Assembly: GCF_046845755.1 (NCBI RefSeq)
Contig: NZ_CP177357.1
Location: forward strand, 1,426,001-1,490,000
DNA from: Rubrivirga sp046845755
GTDB lineage: Bacteria > Bacteroidota > Rhodothermia > Rhodothermales > Rubricoccaceae
DNA: 64,000 nt
Direction: 5' to 3'
In this document: in pieces, positions 8,225 to 16,479 of the stretch
Position numbering within the stretch: position 1 is the stretch's first letter
Layout: each line of letters starts with the position of its first letter
The notes under the pieces: model-generated
What the model was told of the DNA's origin: nothing
Databases searched by the model: none
The model's input: the letters and a program-made list of their open reading frames with translations, nothing else
Position numbers and translations under genes: made by a program

Positions 8225-9725
8225 TCCGCTCGCCCTGTACCCTGCCGCCGGCGCCGCCGAGTTGGCCCGGTCGAACCGGACGACGCGGGGGCTCGTGCTG
8301 CTGTTCGGGTTCGCGGGCGTCGCGCTCGCGCTGGTCTACGCGGCCGTGGCCTGGGCGACGTGGGGGTTCGAGTACGGGCTGCTGAACGTCGTCACGGCGG
8401 CGGCGCTCGCAGTGCTGCTGGGCGTGGTGGTGCTCAAGAAGGACTACGACCTGACGGAGCCGCTGTCGCTGGTGATGCTGGCGGTCGGGGTCGGGACCAC
8501 GCTCAAGCCGGCATACGTGCTGTTCGGGCCGCGCGAGGCGTGGCCGTACCTGTTGCTCGATCGACCCGACCCGCTGTTCCTGCTCACGCCGGCCCTCATC
8601 GTCGCCATCGCGATGACGATGCTGGCGGTGGGCTATGTGGCGTTCAACCCCAGGTCCTTGATGGGCCGGGTCGCCATCCTGCGGCCGCGCGCCTGGAACG
8701 GGCGTCGGCTGGCGGTGGTCGCCGTGGCGGCGTTCAGCCTGTCGCTGGTCGCGATGGCGCTCTACATCGAAAAGCTGGGCATCGTCAACATCCTGGACAA
8801 CATCTCGGGCAAGCGGTCTTTCGAGGGCGAGGGCTACTCGACCTCGCTGGGGTACTACCGCTGGGTGGCCTCGCTGACCCAGCCCGCGCTGCTCGTGTCG
8901 CTGGCCTGGGCGCTGCACCGGTTCCGCCGCATCCCGACGCCGATCGCGATGGCCCTCGCCGCGCTGGCGTTCACGGCCATCGTCTTCCCGTTCTTCAACA
9001 GCAGCCGGACGGGCATCGTCACGATCCTGCTCCAGTCGTTCATCGTCTGGCGGTGCGTCCGGGGGCGGCTGCCCAAGGGCGTCGTGCTGTCGTTCTCGCT
9101 GGCGGTGCTGGCGATCCTGCTGATCGTGACGGCGCTCCGCCCCAAGCGCACCACGACGGCCGACCTCGACGTGACCGAGGCCATCGGGCTCGACCTCGCC
9201 ATCGAACTGACCGTCGGCGGGCGGCACTTTCTCGACCTCACGCGGACGTCGCACGTGATCGCGGGGGTGCCCGACAAGCTCCGCTACCAGTACGGACAGA
9301 CCTACTTCACCTGGGTCACGACGCCGATCCCCCGGTCGATGTGGCCCGAGAAGCCGACCCTCGGGTCCGGGCCCATTATCGGCCCGCGGATCTTCGGCAC
9401 CAGCGGGTCCGGGGTGCCCCCCGGCCTGGTGGGCGAGCTGTACCTCAACTTCGGCTACATCGGCATCGTGTTCGGCGCGTTCGTCATGGGCGCGCTGCTC
9501 CGCTTTGTCCACGAGCAGTTCCGGCCGTACCTCCCCACGCCCGCCGGCGCCGTGCTGTACGCCTGCGTCGCCATCCCGCTGGGGTGGAACGCCGTCACCG
9601 GCGACTTTAGCCGGATGGTCGTCGCGGCGCTCACCGACATCGTCCCCGTCTTGGTCGCCATCGGCTTCGTGGCGACCGGGGCCGTGGCCCGGCGCCGGTC
9701 GCGGGCCGCCCCCCGCCCCCGCTAG
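8217..9725 (+). CDS. Wzy-like O-antigen/EPS repeat-unit polymerase
   Basis: A 502-residue protein with about 10-12 predicted membrane spans. A periplasmic loop near 350-400 contains TTPIPRSMWPEKPTLGSG and GVPPGLVGELYLNFGYIGIVFG. This P-R-x-x-W-P-x-K-P...G-E-x-Y-x-N-F-G pattern is common in oligosaccharide repeat-unit polymerases. It should join repeat units in the periplasm after flipping by the product of the preceding gene. The best start is a TTG at 8217 that overlaps the flippase stop; no ATG or GTG lies nearby before the first span. Sequence in this family is poorly conserved, so assignment rests on topology, motif and position. Confidence 0.82.
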   Translation: MANPLALYPAAGAAELARSNRTTRGLVLLFGFAGVALALVYAAVAWATWGFEYGLLNVVTAAALAVLLGVVVLKKDYDLTEPLSLVMLAVGVGTTLKPAYVLFGPREAWPYLLLDRPDPLFLLTPALIVAIAMTMLAVGYVAFNPRSLMGRVAILRPRAWNGRRLAVVAVAAFSLSLVAMALYIEKLGIVNILDNISGKRSFEGEGYSTSLGYYRWVASLTQPALLVSLAWALHRFRRIPTPIAMALAALAFTAIVFPFFNSSRTGIVTILLQSFIVWRCVRGRLPKGVVLSFSLAVLAILLIVTALRPKRTTTADLDVTEAIGLDLAIELTVGGRHFLDLTRTSHVIAGVPDKLRYQYGQTYFTWVTTPIPRSMWPEKPTLGSGPIIGPRIFGTSGSGVPPGLVGELYLNFGYIGIVFGAFVMGALLRFVHEQFRPYLPTPAGAVLYACVAIPLGWNAVTGDFSRMVVAALTDIVPVLVAIGFVATGAVARRRSRAAPRPR

Positions 9726-9728
9726 CCC

Positions 9729-10691
9729 ATGTCGCTCGTCTCCACCGCCGTCGCTCGGTTCGCCCGGTCGGCCACCGCCTTCCGCCGCCGGAACCCCCGC
9801 TTCCGCCACTGGGTGCCGTGGTCGGTGCTCCCGCTGATCCAGGCCGCGCGGTCCCGAATGACGGAGATGCGGCGGCTCTACCTCCCCGTGCGCCACCAGG
9901 CGCGCTATCGGAACGTGTTCCACTGCTGCGTGCAGAAGACGGGCAGCCAGTGGGTCAAGTCGGTGCTGCTCGACCCGCGCGCGTTCGAGTACTCGGGCTA
10001 CTCGCACTACCACTACCGCAGCCGGCGCGTCGGCGACGTGGGCGACCGGCGCCGGGCGACCGAGCGCGAGATCCGGGGCCCGTTCCCCGAGCGCGCCCTG
10101 GTGAGCCCGCTCTACATCGCGTACGACGTGTACGCGGCGATCCCGAAGGAGGGGGAGACGCGGGCGTTCTTTGTCATGCGGGACCCCCGGGACCTGCTCG
10201 TGTCGTGGTACTTCTCCGCGCGCAAGAACCACGTCGTCGGGCCCGACCCGACGGCCCCGTTGGCGACGGCGCGCGCGGCGCTGGCGGCCCTCGACCCCGA
10301 GGCCGGCCTGAAGTACGCCGTCGACTACTTTGCCGAGCGGGGCCGCTTCGACGCGCTCGCGTCCTGGGCCGACCGCGGCGCCGCCGACCCCGACGTGCTG
10401 CTCGTCCGCTACGAGGACTTCGTCGGCCCCGACTCGCAGGGCGCCTTCCGTCGCTTGTTCGACCACCTCGACATCCAGATCCCCGCCGACACGCTGGCCG
10501 CCCTGCTCGAGGCCTACAGCTTCGAGCGCTTGTCGGGGCGCAAGCGGGGGGCCTCGGACCCGAACTCGCACCTCCGCAGCGGGCGAGCCGGCGACTGGAC
10601 GACGCACTTCACGCCCGACGTGCTCGCGCACTACCACGCCGTCGCCGGCGACCTCGCCGAGCGCCTCGGCTACGCCCCGGCCGATGCCTGA
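9729..10691 (+). CDS. sulfotransferase 2 (Sulfotransfer_1 type)
   Basis: The 320-residue product has the complete cytosolic-type sulfotransferase pattern. The 5'-PSB loop is CVQKTGSQWVKSVL (about 67-80), with QKTGSQW in place of the more common PKSGTTW. The 3'-PB strand is FFVMRDPRDLLVSWYFS (about 146-162). The late loop SGRAGDWTTHF (about 283-293) is equivalent to RKGxxGDWKxxF, which clamps PAPS. An N-terminal 60-residue basic extension is unusual and may bind membrane or acceptor. It follows the polymerase by three bases and overlaps the next sulfotransferase by eight. Confidence 0.9.
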   Translation: MSLVSTAVARFARSATAFRRRNPRFRHWVPWSVLPLIQAARSRMTEMRRLYLPVRHQARYRNVFHCCVQKTGSQWVKSVLLDPRAFEYSGYSHYHYRSRRVGDVGDRRRATEREIRGPFPERALVSPLYIAYDVYAAIPKEGETRAFFVMRDPRDLLVSWYFSARKNHVVGPDPTAPLATARAALAALDPEAGLKYAVDYFAERGRFDALASWADRGAADPDVLLVRYEDFVGPDSQGAFRRLFDHLDIQIPADTLAALLEAYSFERLSGRKRGASDPNSHLRSGRAGDWTTHFTPDVLAHYHAVAGDLAERLGYAPADA

Positions 10692-11571
10692 CACCCGCCC
10701 TCGTCTCGACTTCGTCGTAGTCGGCGCCCAGAAGTCGGCCACCTCGTGGCTGTACTTGTGTTTGCGCGATCACCCCGGCATCCACCTCCCACCGGTCAAG
10801 CGCGAGCGGGAGTACGTCGGCAGCGCGGAGTACCGGCGCCGCGGCGCCGACTGGTTTTTCGAGCAGGTCGGGACGCCTGGGGCCGGGCAGGTCGTCGGCG
10901 ACGTGTCCGTCGAGTACCTCGTCGACCCGTGCGCGCCCCAGCACGTGGCGGCGCTCGCGCCGTCCGCGCGGGCCGTGGCGCTCGTCCGGCACCCGGTCGA
11001 TCGGGCGCTCTCGGCGCACGGCTGGCTGCTCCGCCGGGGCGACATCGACGAGCGCGACGCCGCCGACGCGCTGCGCCGGGCGCTCGACGACGAGGCGGCG
11101 GGCCGCGACACCGTCCACACGGGGCTGCTGACGACCGGCGACTACGACGTCCAACTGGCGCGTTGGGTCGAAGCGCTCGGAGCAGCGCACGTCTACGTGG
11201 ACCGGTTCGACCGGGTCGCCTCCAATCCGACCTCCGTGCTCGAGGGGATCTACGGGTTCTTGGAGGTCGACCAGGCGTTTGAGCCGCCGTCGCGGACGGA
11301 GCGGCCCAAGCAGAACGCGCGGTCGCGCCTGCTGGTGGCGGCCGAGCGGCTGGCCCCGCGCTCCCGGCTCGTGCGGTACGCCACGAACCGCCTCAACCAG
11401 CTCGCCGCCCGCGTCGCCGGGCCTGCGCCGCCCCCTGACCTTCCTGCCGACCTCCGCGCCGCGCTCGACGCCCGGTTCGCGCCCCACGTCGCCGGGCTCG
11501 ACCGGCTCGTCCGCCAGCTCCCCGCCGCGAACCGCCCGGCCCAGACCTTCGAGGACGCATGGCCGCGCTAG
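10684..11571 (+). CDS. sulfotransferase 3
   Basis: A 295-residue sulfotransferase-fold protein. The PAPS loop reads VGAQKSATSWLYLCL (from residue 13) and the 3'-phosphate strand reads ALVRHPVDRALSAHGWLL (about 99-116), with His in place of the more usual Asp after Arg. The sequence is clearly different from its neighbours, so this is not a recent tandem copy. ATG at 10684 overlaps the stop of the preceding gene (ATGCCTGA). It should sulfate a different position or sugar in the same repeat unit; that is inference from gene number. Confidence 0.85.
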   Translation: MPDTRPRLDFVVVGAQKSATSWLYLCLRDHPGIHLPPVKREREYVGSAEYRRRGADWFFEQVGTPGAGQVVGDVSVEYLVDPCAPQHVAALAPSARAVALVRHPVDRALSAHGWLLRRGDIDERDAADALRRALDDEAAGRDTVHTGLLTTGDYDVQLARWVEALGAAHVYVDRFDRVASNPTSVLEGIYGFLEVDQAFEPPSRTERPKQNARSRLLVAAERLAPRSRLVRYATNRLNQLAARVAGPAPPPDLPADLRAALDARFAPHVAGLDRLVRQLPAANRPAQTFEDAWPR

Positions 11572-12413
11572 GCCCGCTCCCCACGTTCGTCGGCATCGGC
11601 GCCCCGAAGGCGGGGACCACCTGGCTGTACGAGATGCTCGACGCCCACCCCGACATCGGAATGTCGCCGCGGCGCAAGGAGGTCCATTTTTTCCGCCGCC
11701 ACTACGACCGCGGGCCGGACTGGTACCGGACCTTTTTCGAGGGGCTCGACGGGTGCGCCGCCATCGGCGAGTTCACGACGCACTACCTCTACAACCCCGC
11801 GCTGAGCGAGCGGATCGCCGAGAGCGCGCCGACCATCGACAAGCTCATCGTGCTCCTGCGCGACCCGATCACGCGCGCGCGCTCGCACTGGGCGTTCCGG
11901 GTCCGCGTCGAGGGCTACCCCGGCACGTTCGAGGCGTTTCTCGACGAGCGCCCGGAGGCGATCGACTGGGGGCGGTACGGCCACCACCTCGCGCGCCTCC
12001 AGCCGTGGATCGACCGCGGCGCGCTGCTGGCGCTGATCTACGAGGAGGCCACGGCCGACGTCGCGGGCACGCAACGCCAGCTCGGGGCCTTCCTGGGCGT
12101 CGACCCGGGGCGGTTTCCGACCGGCGCGGGGCGCCACCGGCGCAACGCCCGGTTCGAGCCCCGCTTCGGGCCGCTGTACACGGCCGCGGTCCGGGCCGGG
12201 ATCTGGCTCCGCGGGCTCGACCTGGACCCGCTCGTCAACGCCCTCAAGCGCGCCGGCGTCAAGCGGCTGTTCGAGCGCGAGGGGGGAGCGGCGCTGCCGC
12301 CGATGCGGCCCGAGACCGCGCGGCGGCTGGCCGAGACCTTCGGCCCCGATGTCGACCGCCTCGAGGCGCTGCTCGGGCGCGATCTTGCGGTCTGGCGCGA
12401 CACCTGGACATGA
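11559..12413 (+). CDS. sulfotransferase 4
   Basis: The 284-residue protein has the PAPS loop GIGAPKAGTTWLYEML (from residue 12), the substrate-side KEVHFFRRHY block, and the 3'-phosphate strand VLLRDPITRARSHWAF (about 98-113). This layout resembles heparan-sulfate/NodH-like carbohydrate sulfotransferases. The C-terminal ETFGPDVDRLEALLGRDLAVW helix is a common end of this group. Its start overlaps the previous gene by 13 bases and its stop overlaps the next ATG (ATGA), which points to coupled translation across four consecutive sulfotransferases. Confidence 0.88.
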   Translation: MAALGPLPTFVGIGAPKAGTTWLYEMLDAHPDIGMSPRRKEVHFFRRHYDRGPDWYRTFFEGLDGCAAIGEFTTHYLYNPALSERIAESAPTIDKLIVLLRDPITRARSHWAFRVRVEGYPGTFEAFLDERPEAIDWGRYGHHLARLQPWIDRGALLALIYEEATADVAGTQRQLGAFLGVDPGRFPTGAGRHRRNARFEPRFGPLYTAAVRAGIWLRGLDLDPLVNALKRAGVKRLFEREGGAALPPMRPETARRLAETFGPDVDRLEALLGRDLAVWRDTWT

Positions 12414-13177
12414 GCCCGATCACGATCGCCCGGAAGGCCCTCCGCTACGGGACCAGCATCGCTGGGCTCCGCGCCAGCGACGTCGTCGTGGCCTCGTTCC
12501 CGAAGTCCGGGAGCACCTGGGTGCGGTTCGTGCTCGGCAACCTCGCCGCCGCGCGCGAAGGCCTGGAGGGCCCTCTCGATTACGCCCGCCTCGACGCGCT
12601 CCTGCCCGAGTTCGGCAAGTCGAACCTGCTGACGGCCCCGGCCGTCGGCGGCCTGCCCCGGTTCGTCAAAACGCACAACGCGTACTGGTGGCCGTTCGCC
12701 CGCGCCGCCGCGCGCGTCGTCGTCGTCCGCGACCCGCTCGACACGATGGTGTCGTTCTACCAGTTCGAGCAGGGCAAGGTGCATTCGCGCTTCCGAGGCG
12801 CGTTCTCCGACTTTATCCGCCAGCCGGGCGTGGGGCTGGAGGCGTGGTTCGAGCACACCCGGAGCTGGCGCGCGCGCGACATCGTCGAGGTCCACTACGA
12901 AACGCTGAAGGCCGACGACGGGGCGGCGTTCGAGGCGCTCGCGGGCAACCTCGGGCTGGACGCCGCGCCGGACGAGGTCGCCGCCGCCGTCGAGCGGTCC
13001 AGGTTCGACCGCGTCAAACAGCAGGAGGCCGCGTCCGGGCTTCCCGACCCGAGCCTGGTCCACGAGGGGTTCGAGTTCGCCAAGGCCGGCCGCGTCGGGC
13101 GCGGCGCCGAGTGGGTCTCCGACGCCGACCGCGCCTATTTCGAGACCCTCGCCGCCCGCTATGGCTTCCGACATTAG
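12410..13177 (+). CDS. sulfotransferase 5 (Sulfotransfer_1 type)
   Basis: A 255-residue protein with the classic cytosolic sulfotransferase motifs: VVASFPKSGSTWVRFVLG (about 26-43), VVVVRDPLDTMVSFYQF (about 103-119), and the loop GRVGRGAEWVSD near 230. HYETLKAD near 165 is the usual strand-loop before the alpha-helical part. FVKTHN near 85 corresponds to the KTH block that carries a catalytic His in this family. It overlaps the acyltransferase start by 17 bases. Confidence 0.9.
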   Translation: MSPITIARKALRYGTSIAGLRASDVVVASFPKSGSTWVRFVLGNLAAAREGLEGPLDYARLDALLPEFGKSNLLTAPAVGGLPRFVKTHNAYWWPFARAAARVVVVRDPLDTMVSFYQFEQGKVHSRFRGAFSDFIRQPGVGLEAWFEHTRSWRARDIVEVHYETLKADDGAAFEALAGNLGLDAAPDEVAAAVERSRFDRVKQQEAASGLPDPSLVHEGFEFAKAGRVGRGAEWVSDADRAYFETLAARYGFRH

Positions 13178-13775
13178 CCCCCGCGCCGTCGCCCACGCCG
13201 AGCCCCTCGTCGACCTGTGCCGGCGGATCGAGGACGCCGACGCCTTGCGCGCGGCCTTGCGCGAGCGGTGGCCGCTGAGCCTGGGCGAGTACCTCCGCCG
13301 CGACCGCGAGGCCAACACGCCGGGCGGGTGGAAGCGACGGCTGAGCGTGCTCGCGTTCCGGCTCAAGTGGTACCCCGTCCACTACGGCAAGGGGCGATTG
13401 TGGCGCGTGCTCGGCAAGCTGTTCTCGCTGGCGATGACGTACGTGCTCATCCACGAGGTGCCCGTCCCAGGTGTCTTTATTGGGCCCGGGCTGAAACTGC
13501 CGCACGGGTGGAGCAACATCTACCTCCACCACAACGCGATCCTCGGCGAGAACGTGACGCTGTTTCAGGACGTGATGATCGGCGAGAACGCCGGGCCCCC
13601 GCCGGTCGGCACGCTCGTCGTCGGCGACGGGGCCGTGATCGCCCGGGGCGCCAGCATCTTCGGGGCGTGCCGGGTCGGCGACGGCTCGCTCGTCGGGGCC
13701 CACGCGCTCCTCGTCAACACGAACACGGGCCCGGGCGAGGTCTGGGGCTCGCCGCTCGCGACGCGTCTCCGATGA
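13161..13775 (+). CDS. hexapeptide-repeat acyltransferase, serine acetyltransferase-like
   Basis: A 204-residue protein. The first half is alpha-helical and basic; from about residue 100 a left-handed beta-helix begins, with repeats such as VFIGPGLKLPH, NIYLHHNAILGENVTLF and VVGDGAVIARGASIFGACRVGDGSLVGAHALL. The block PHGWSNIYLHH carries a His expected at the acetyl-CoA site, as in serine O-acetyltransferases and capsule-locus homologues. In this setting it more likely acetylates a sugar of the repeat unit than serine, because no cysteine-synthesis gene is near. ATG at 13161 overlaps sulfotransferase 5. Confidence 0.78.
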   Translation: MASDISPRAVAHAEPLVDLCRRIEDADALRAALRERWPLSLGEYLRRDREANTPGGWKRRLSVLAFRLKWYPVHYGKGRLWRVLGKLFSLAMTYVLIHEVPVPGVFIGPGLKLPHGWSNIYLHHNAILGENVTLFQDVMIGENAGPPPVGTLVVGDGAVIARGASIFGACRVGDGSLVGAHALLVNTNTGPGEVWGSPLATRLR

Positions 13776-14887
13776 GCCGCCCCCGCATCGTGTTCGCCGC
13801 CCCGTTCCCGCCGCCCTTTACGGGCCAGACCGTCGCCACGGCCCGCTTTGCCGAACTCGCAGAGGGGGGCGCGGACGTGGAGCGGCACGACCTCGTCGAC
13901 CCAGCCCGTCACGCGCGCGCCTCGGGCGCCTTCCGCGTCGGCCGCGCCCTCGACGTGCTCCGCGTGGCGCGCGCCCTGCGCCGCCGGCTCCGCGACGCCC
14001 CCGCCGACGTGCTCTACCTGACGCCCTCCGCCAGCGCCGTCGGTCACCTGCGCGACCGGGCCGTGCTGTGGGCCGGGCGTGCCCACGCCCAGCGCGTCGT
14101 CGGCCACGTCCACAACGGCAACTGGGCCGAGCTGTTCGACGGCCCGCTGGCGGGGTCTGCCCGGTCGCTGGTTCGCCAACTCGACGCGGTCTGCTTTCTG
14201 AGCCCGGCCCTCGCGAGCCGCGCCCGCGCGCACGTGCCGGCGGGGAAAACCCAGATCGTCCCGAACACCCCGGCGCCGGACCTCCTGTTCAGCGAGGCGG
14301 AGGTCGAAGCCCGGATTCGCCAGCGGACCGAGCGGTCGTCGTTTCGAGTCGCGTTCATCAGCAACATGATGCCGTCGAAAGGCTACGCCGTTCTCGCGGA
14401 CGCGCTGGAGCGGCTGGCTGCCGGTGGGCTCGCGGTCGAGGCCGACTTTGTCGGCGGGTGGCCAGCCGCAGAAGAGCGAGACGCGTTCGAACACCGTCTC
14501 GCGAGCGCCGGGCTGGCGGCCCGCGTCCACGGCCCGGTCACCGACCGGCGCGCGATCCGGGCGGTGCTGGCGGAGGCCGACGCGTTCGTGCTCCCGACGA
14601 CGTACCCGCACGAGGCGCAGCCGCTGTCGATCATCGAGGCGCTGAACGCGGGCGTGCCCGTCGTCGCCACGGCGCACGCCTCGATCCCCGACATGGTGGG
14701 CGAGGGCGGGGCCCTCGTCGAACCGACGGCCGACGCGGTCGCCGGCGCCATCGAGGCGCTCGTCGACCCCGACGCCTGGGCGGTCGTCGCGCGCGCGGCG
14801 CGCGCCGACTTCGAGCGCCAGTTCTCGGCCACGGCGGTGTCGGCCGCCCTCCACTCCGCACTGCTCGGCGAGAGGGGAGAGGCATGA
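13772..14887 (+). CDS. glycosyltransferase family 4 (first)
   Basis: A 371-residue GT-B-fold enzyme. The N-terminal glycine-containing loop FAAPFPPPFTGQTVATARFAELA fits acceptor binding. The C-terminal half has VAFISNMMPSKGYAVLADALERL followed by the EX7E-like block TYPHEAQPLSIIEALNAGVPVV (E...E at about 285-293), which binds the sugar nucleotide. It should add one sugar to the lipid-linked repeat unit on the cytoplasmic face. It starts four bases inside the acyltransferase end and its stop overlaps the next gene. The sugar and linkage cannot be read from sequence. Confidence 0.87.
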   Translation: MSRPRIVFAAPFPPPFTGQTVATARFAELAEGGADVERHDLVDPARHARASGAFRVGRALDVLRVARALRRRLRDAPADVLYLTPSASAVGHLRDRAVLWAGRAHAQRVVGHVHNGNWAELFDGPLAGSARSLVRQLDAVCFLSPALASRARAHVPAGKTQIVPNTPAPDLLFSEAEVEARIRQRTERSSFRVAFISNMMPSKGYAVLADALERLAAGGLAVEADFVGGWPAAEERDAFEHRLASAGLAARVHGPVTDRRAIRAVLAEADAFVLPTTYPHEAQPLSIIEALNAGVPVVATAHASIPDMVGEGGALVEPTADAVAGAIEALVDPDAWAVVARAARADFERQFSATAVSAALHSALLGERGEA

Positions 14888-15732
14888 GCGACACCCTCGA
14901 CCGCCCCATCGTCGTGCTCGGCGCCGCCCGCTCCGGGACGACGATGCTCGCGACCACGCTCGCGGCGCACCCCGACCTCGCGTACTGGGTCGAGCCCAAG
15001 TACGTCTGGCGCTACGGCCGCCCGCTCGCGCCCGACGACCGCCGCGGCGCCGACGAGGCCAGGCCACGCGTGCGCCGCTACATCCGGCGGGCGTTCGCCC
15101 GGTTCACCAAGCGCGCCGGCGTGCCTCGGTTCATGGAGAAGACGCCCAGCAACTGCTTCCGCGTCCCGTTCGTCCACGCCGTCCTGCCCGACGCCCGCTT
15201 TCTCCACGTCGTCCGCGACGGGCGAGCCGTGACCCGGTCGGCCGTCAAAAAGTGGACGACGCCGCCCGACCCGACGGCCATCCGCCGGCGGCTGACCTCG
15301 TTCGAGATCCCGCTCCGCGACGTCCCGTTCTACGTCGGCGCCGGGATCCGCGACTCCATCGGACGCCAGCTGATGCCGGAGCAGGCGTTTCTGTGGGGCC
15401 CGCAGTTCCCGGGGATCCGTGAGGTCCGGGCCGAACACGGGGTCGAGGTGGCGTGCGCGGTGCAGTGGCGCGAGAGCGTGCTCGCAGCCCGTGCCGGTCT
15501 CGCGCAGATCCCCGCAGCGCAGCGGTACGAGGTCCGCTTCGAGGACCTCGTCGCCGACCCCGACGGCGTGCTCCCGGGCGTCCTGGCCTTTCTCGGACTC
15601 GGCCCCGGAGAGCCCGTGCTCGCGCACGCGCGCCAGCACTTCGACGCCGCCGCCGCCCATCGCACCGGCGGCAAGGCGTTAGCGAGCGCCCCGTACCTTC
15701 AGCCTTTGCTCGCCGACCTCGGCTACCGCTAG
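14884..15732 (+). CDS. sulfotransferase 6 (Sulfotransfer_3 type)
   Basis: A 282-residue protein with the PAPS loop VLGAARSGTTMLATTL (from residue 12), the FMEKTPSNCFRVPF block near 82 and the 3'-phosphate strand LHVVRDGRAVTRSAV (about 106-120). VRFEDLVADPDG near 218 is the usual late strand of this group. It differs in class from sulfotransferases 2 and 5. It is separated from the other five by the acyltransferase and a glycosyltransferase. ATG overlaps the preceding stop by four bases; the upstream bases are purine-rich (GAGAGGGGAGAGG), one of the few Shine-Dalgarno-like stretches here. Confidence 0.88.
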   Translation: MSDTLDRPIVVLGAARSGTTMLATTLAAHPDLAYWVEPKYVWRYGRPLAPDDRRGADEARPRVRRYIRRAFARFTKRAGVPRFMEKTPSNCFRVPFVHAVLPDARFLHVVRDGRAVTRSAVKKWTTPPDPTAIRRRLTSFEIPLRDVPFYVGAGIRDSIGRQLMPEQAFLWGPQFPGIREVRAEHGVEVACAVQWRESVLAARAGLAQIPAAQRYEVRFEDLVADPDGVLPGVLAFLGLGPGEPVLAHARQHFDAAAAHRTGGKALASAPYLQPLLADLGYR

Positions 15733-15735
15733 CCT

Positions 15736-16479
15736 GTGGACCGCACCGTCCTTCTCGAGTCCGTCTACCCCGAGGCCCGGTTCGGCGGCTTCTCCCGCGT
15801 CGACGGCACGGTCGCATTCTACACCCGGGTCCGGGCCCTGCTCGACCCGTCGCACGTCGTTCTCGACGTCGGCTGCGGGCGGGGAAAGAGCGAGGACGAC
15901 CCGTCGCCGACGCGCCGCCAGCTCCAGAACCTGCGCGGCGACGTCGCGACGGTGATCGGGATCGACGTGGACGAGCGGGCGGCGGGGAACCCCAAGGTCG
16001 ACGAGTTCCGCCCCATCGAGGCGCTCGACCGGTGGCCCGTCGGCGACGGTTCGGTCGACGTGATCGTCTCCGATTACGTCTTGGAGCACGTGGCCGACCC
16101 GGAGGGCTACCTCTCGGAAGCGCACCGCGTGCTCCGCCCCGGCGGGATGCTGTGCGCGCGGACGCCGAACAAGCTCGGCTACGTCGCGCTCGTGGCCCAG
16201 GCCGTCCCCAACCGGCTGCACGCCCGCGTGGTCGGGACGGCGCAGGCGGCGCGCGCCGAGCACGACGTGTTCCCCACGGTCTACAAGATGAACCGGCGGG
16301 GCTCGTTGCTGCGCCAGCTCGAGGCCCACGGGTTCGACGGCGAGGTCGTCCGCCACGAGTCGGAGCCGAGCTACCTCGCGTTCTCGCCGCTGGCGTACCG
16401 GCTCGGGGCGCTCGTCCACCGGGCCCTTCCGGGTCCGCTCAAGAACCAGCTCTTCGTATTCGCCCGCCGCCGTCGCTGA
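15736..16479 (+). CDS. class I SAM-dependent methyltransferase
   Basis: A 247-residue protein. Motif I is VVLDVGCGRGKSED (about 36-49), the acidic end of beta-2 is IGIDVDERA (about 75), and the UbiE/Methyltransf_11-type block SVDVIVSDYVLEHVADPEGYLSEAHRVLRPGG lies near 112-143. It should methylate a sugar or lipid-linked oligosaccharide, judged only from its place between a sulfotransferase and a glycosyltransferase. The start is a GTG three bases after the preceding stop. The stop overlaps the next ATG. Confidence 0.85.
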   Translation: MDRTVLLESVYPEARFGGFSRVDGTVAFYTRVRALLDPSHVVLDVGCGRGKSEDDPSPTRRQLQNLRGDVATVIGIDVDERAAGNPKVDEFRPIEALDRWPVGDGSVDVIVSDYVLEHVADPEGYLSEAHRVLRPGGMLCARTPNKLGYVALVAQAVPNRLHARVVGTAQAARAEHDVFPTVYKMNRRGSLLRQLEAHGFDGEVVRHESEPSYLAFSPLAYRLGALVHRALPGPLKNQLFVFARRRR

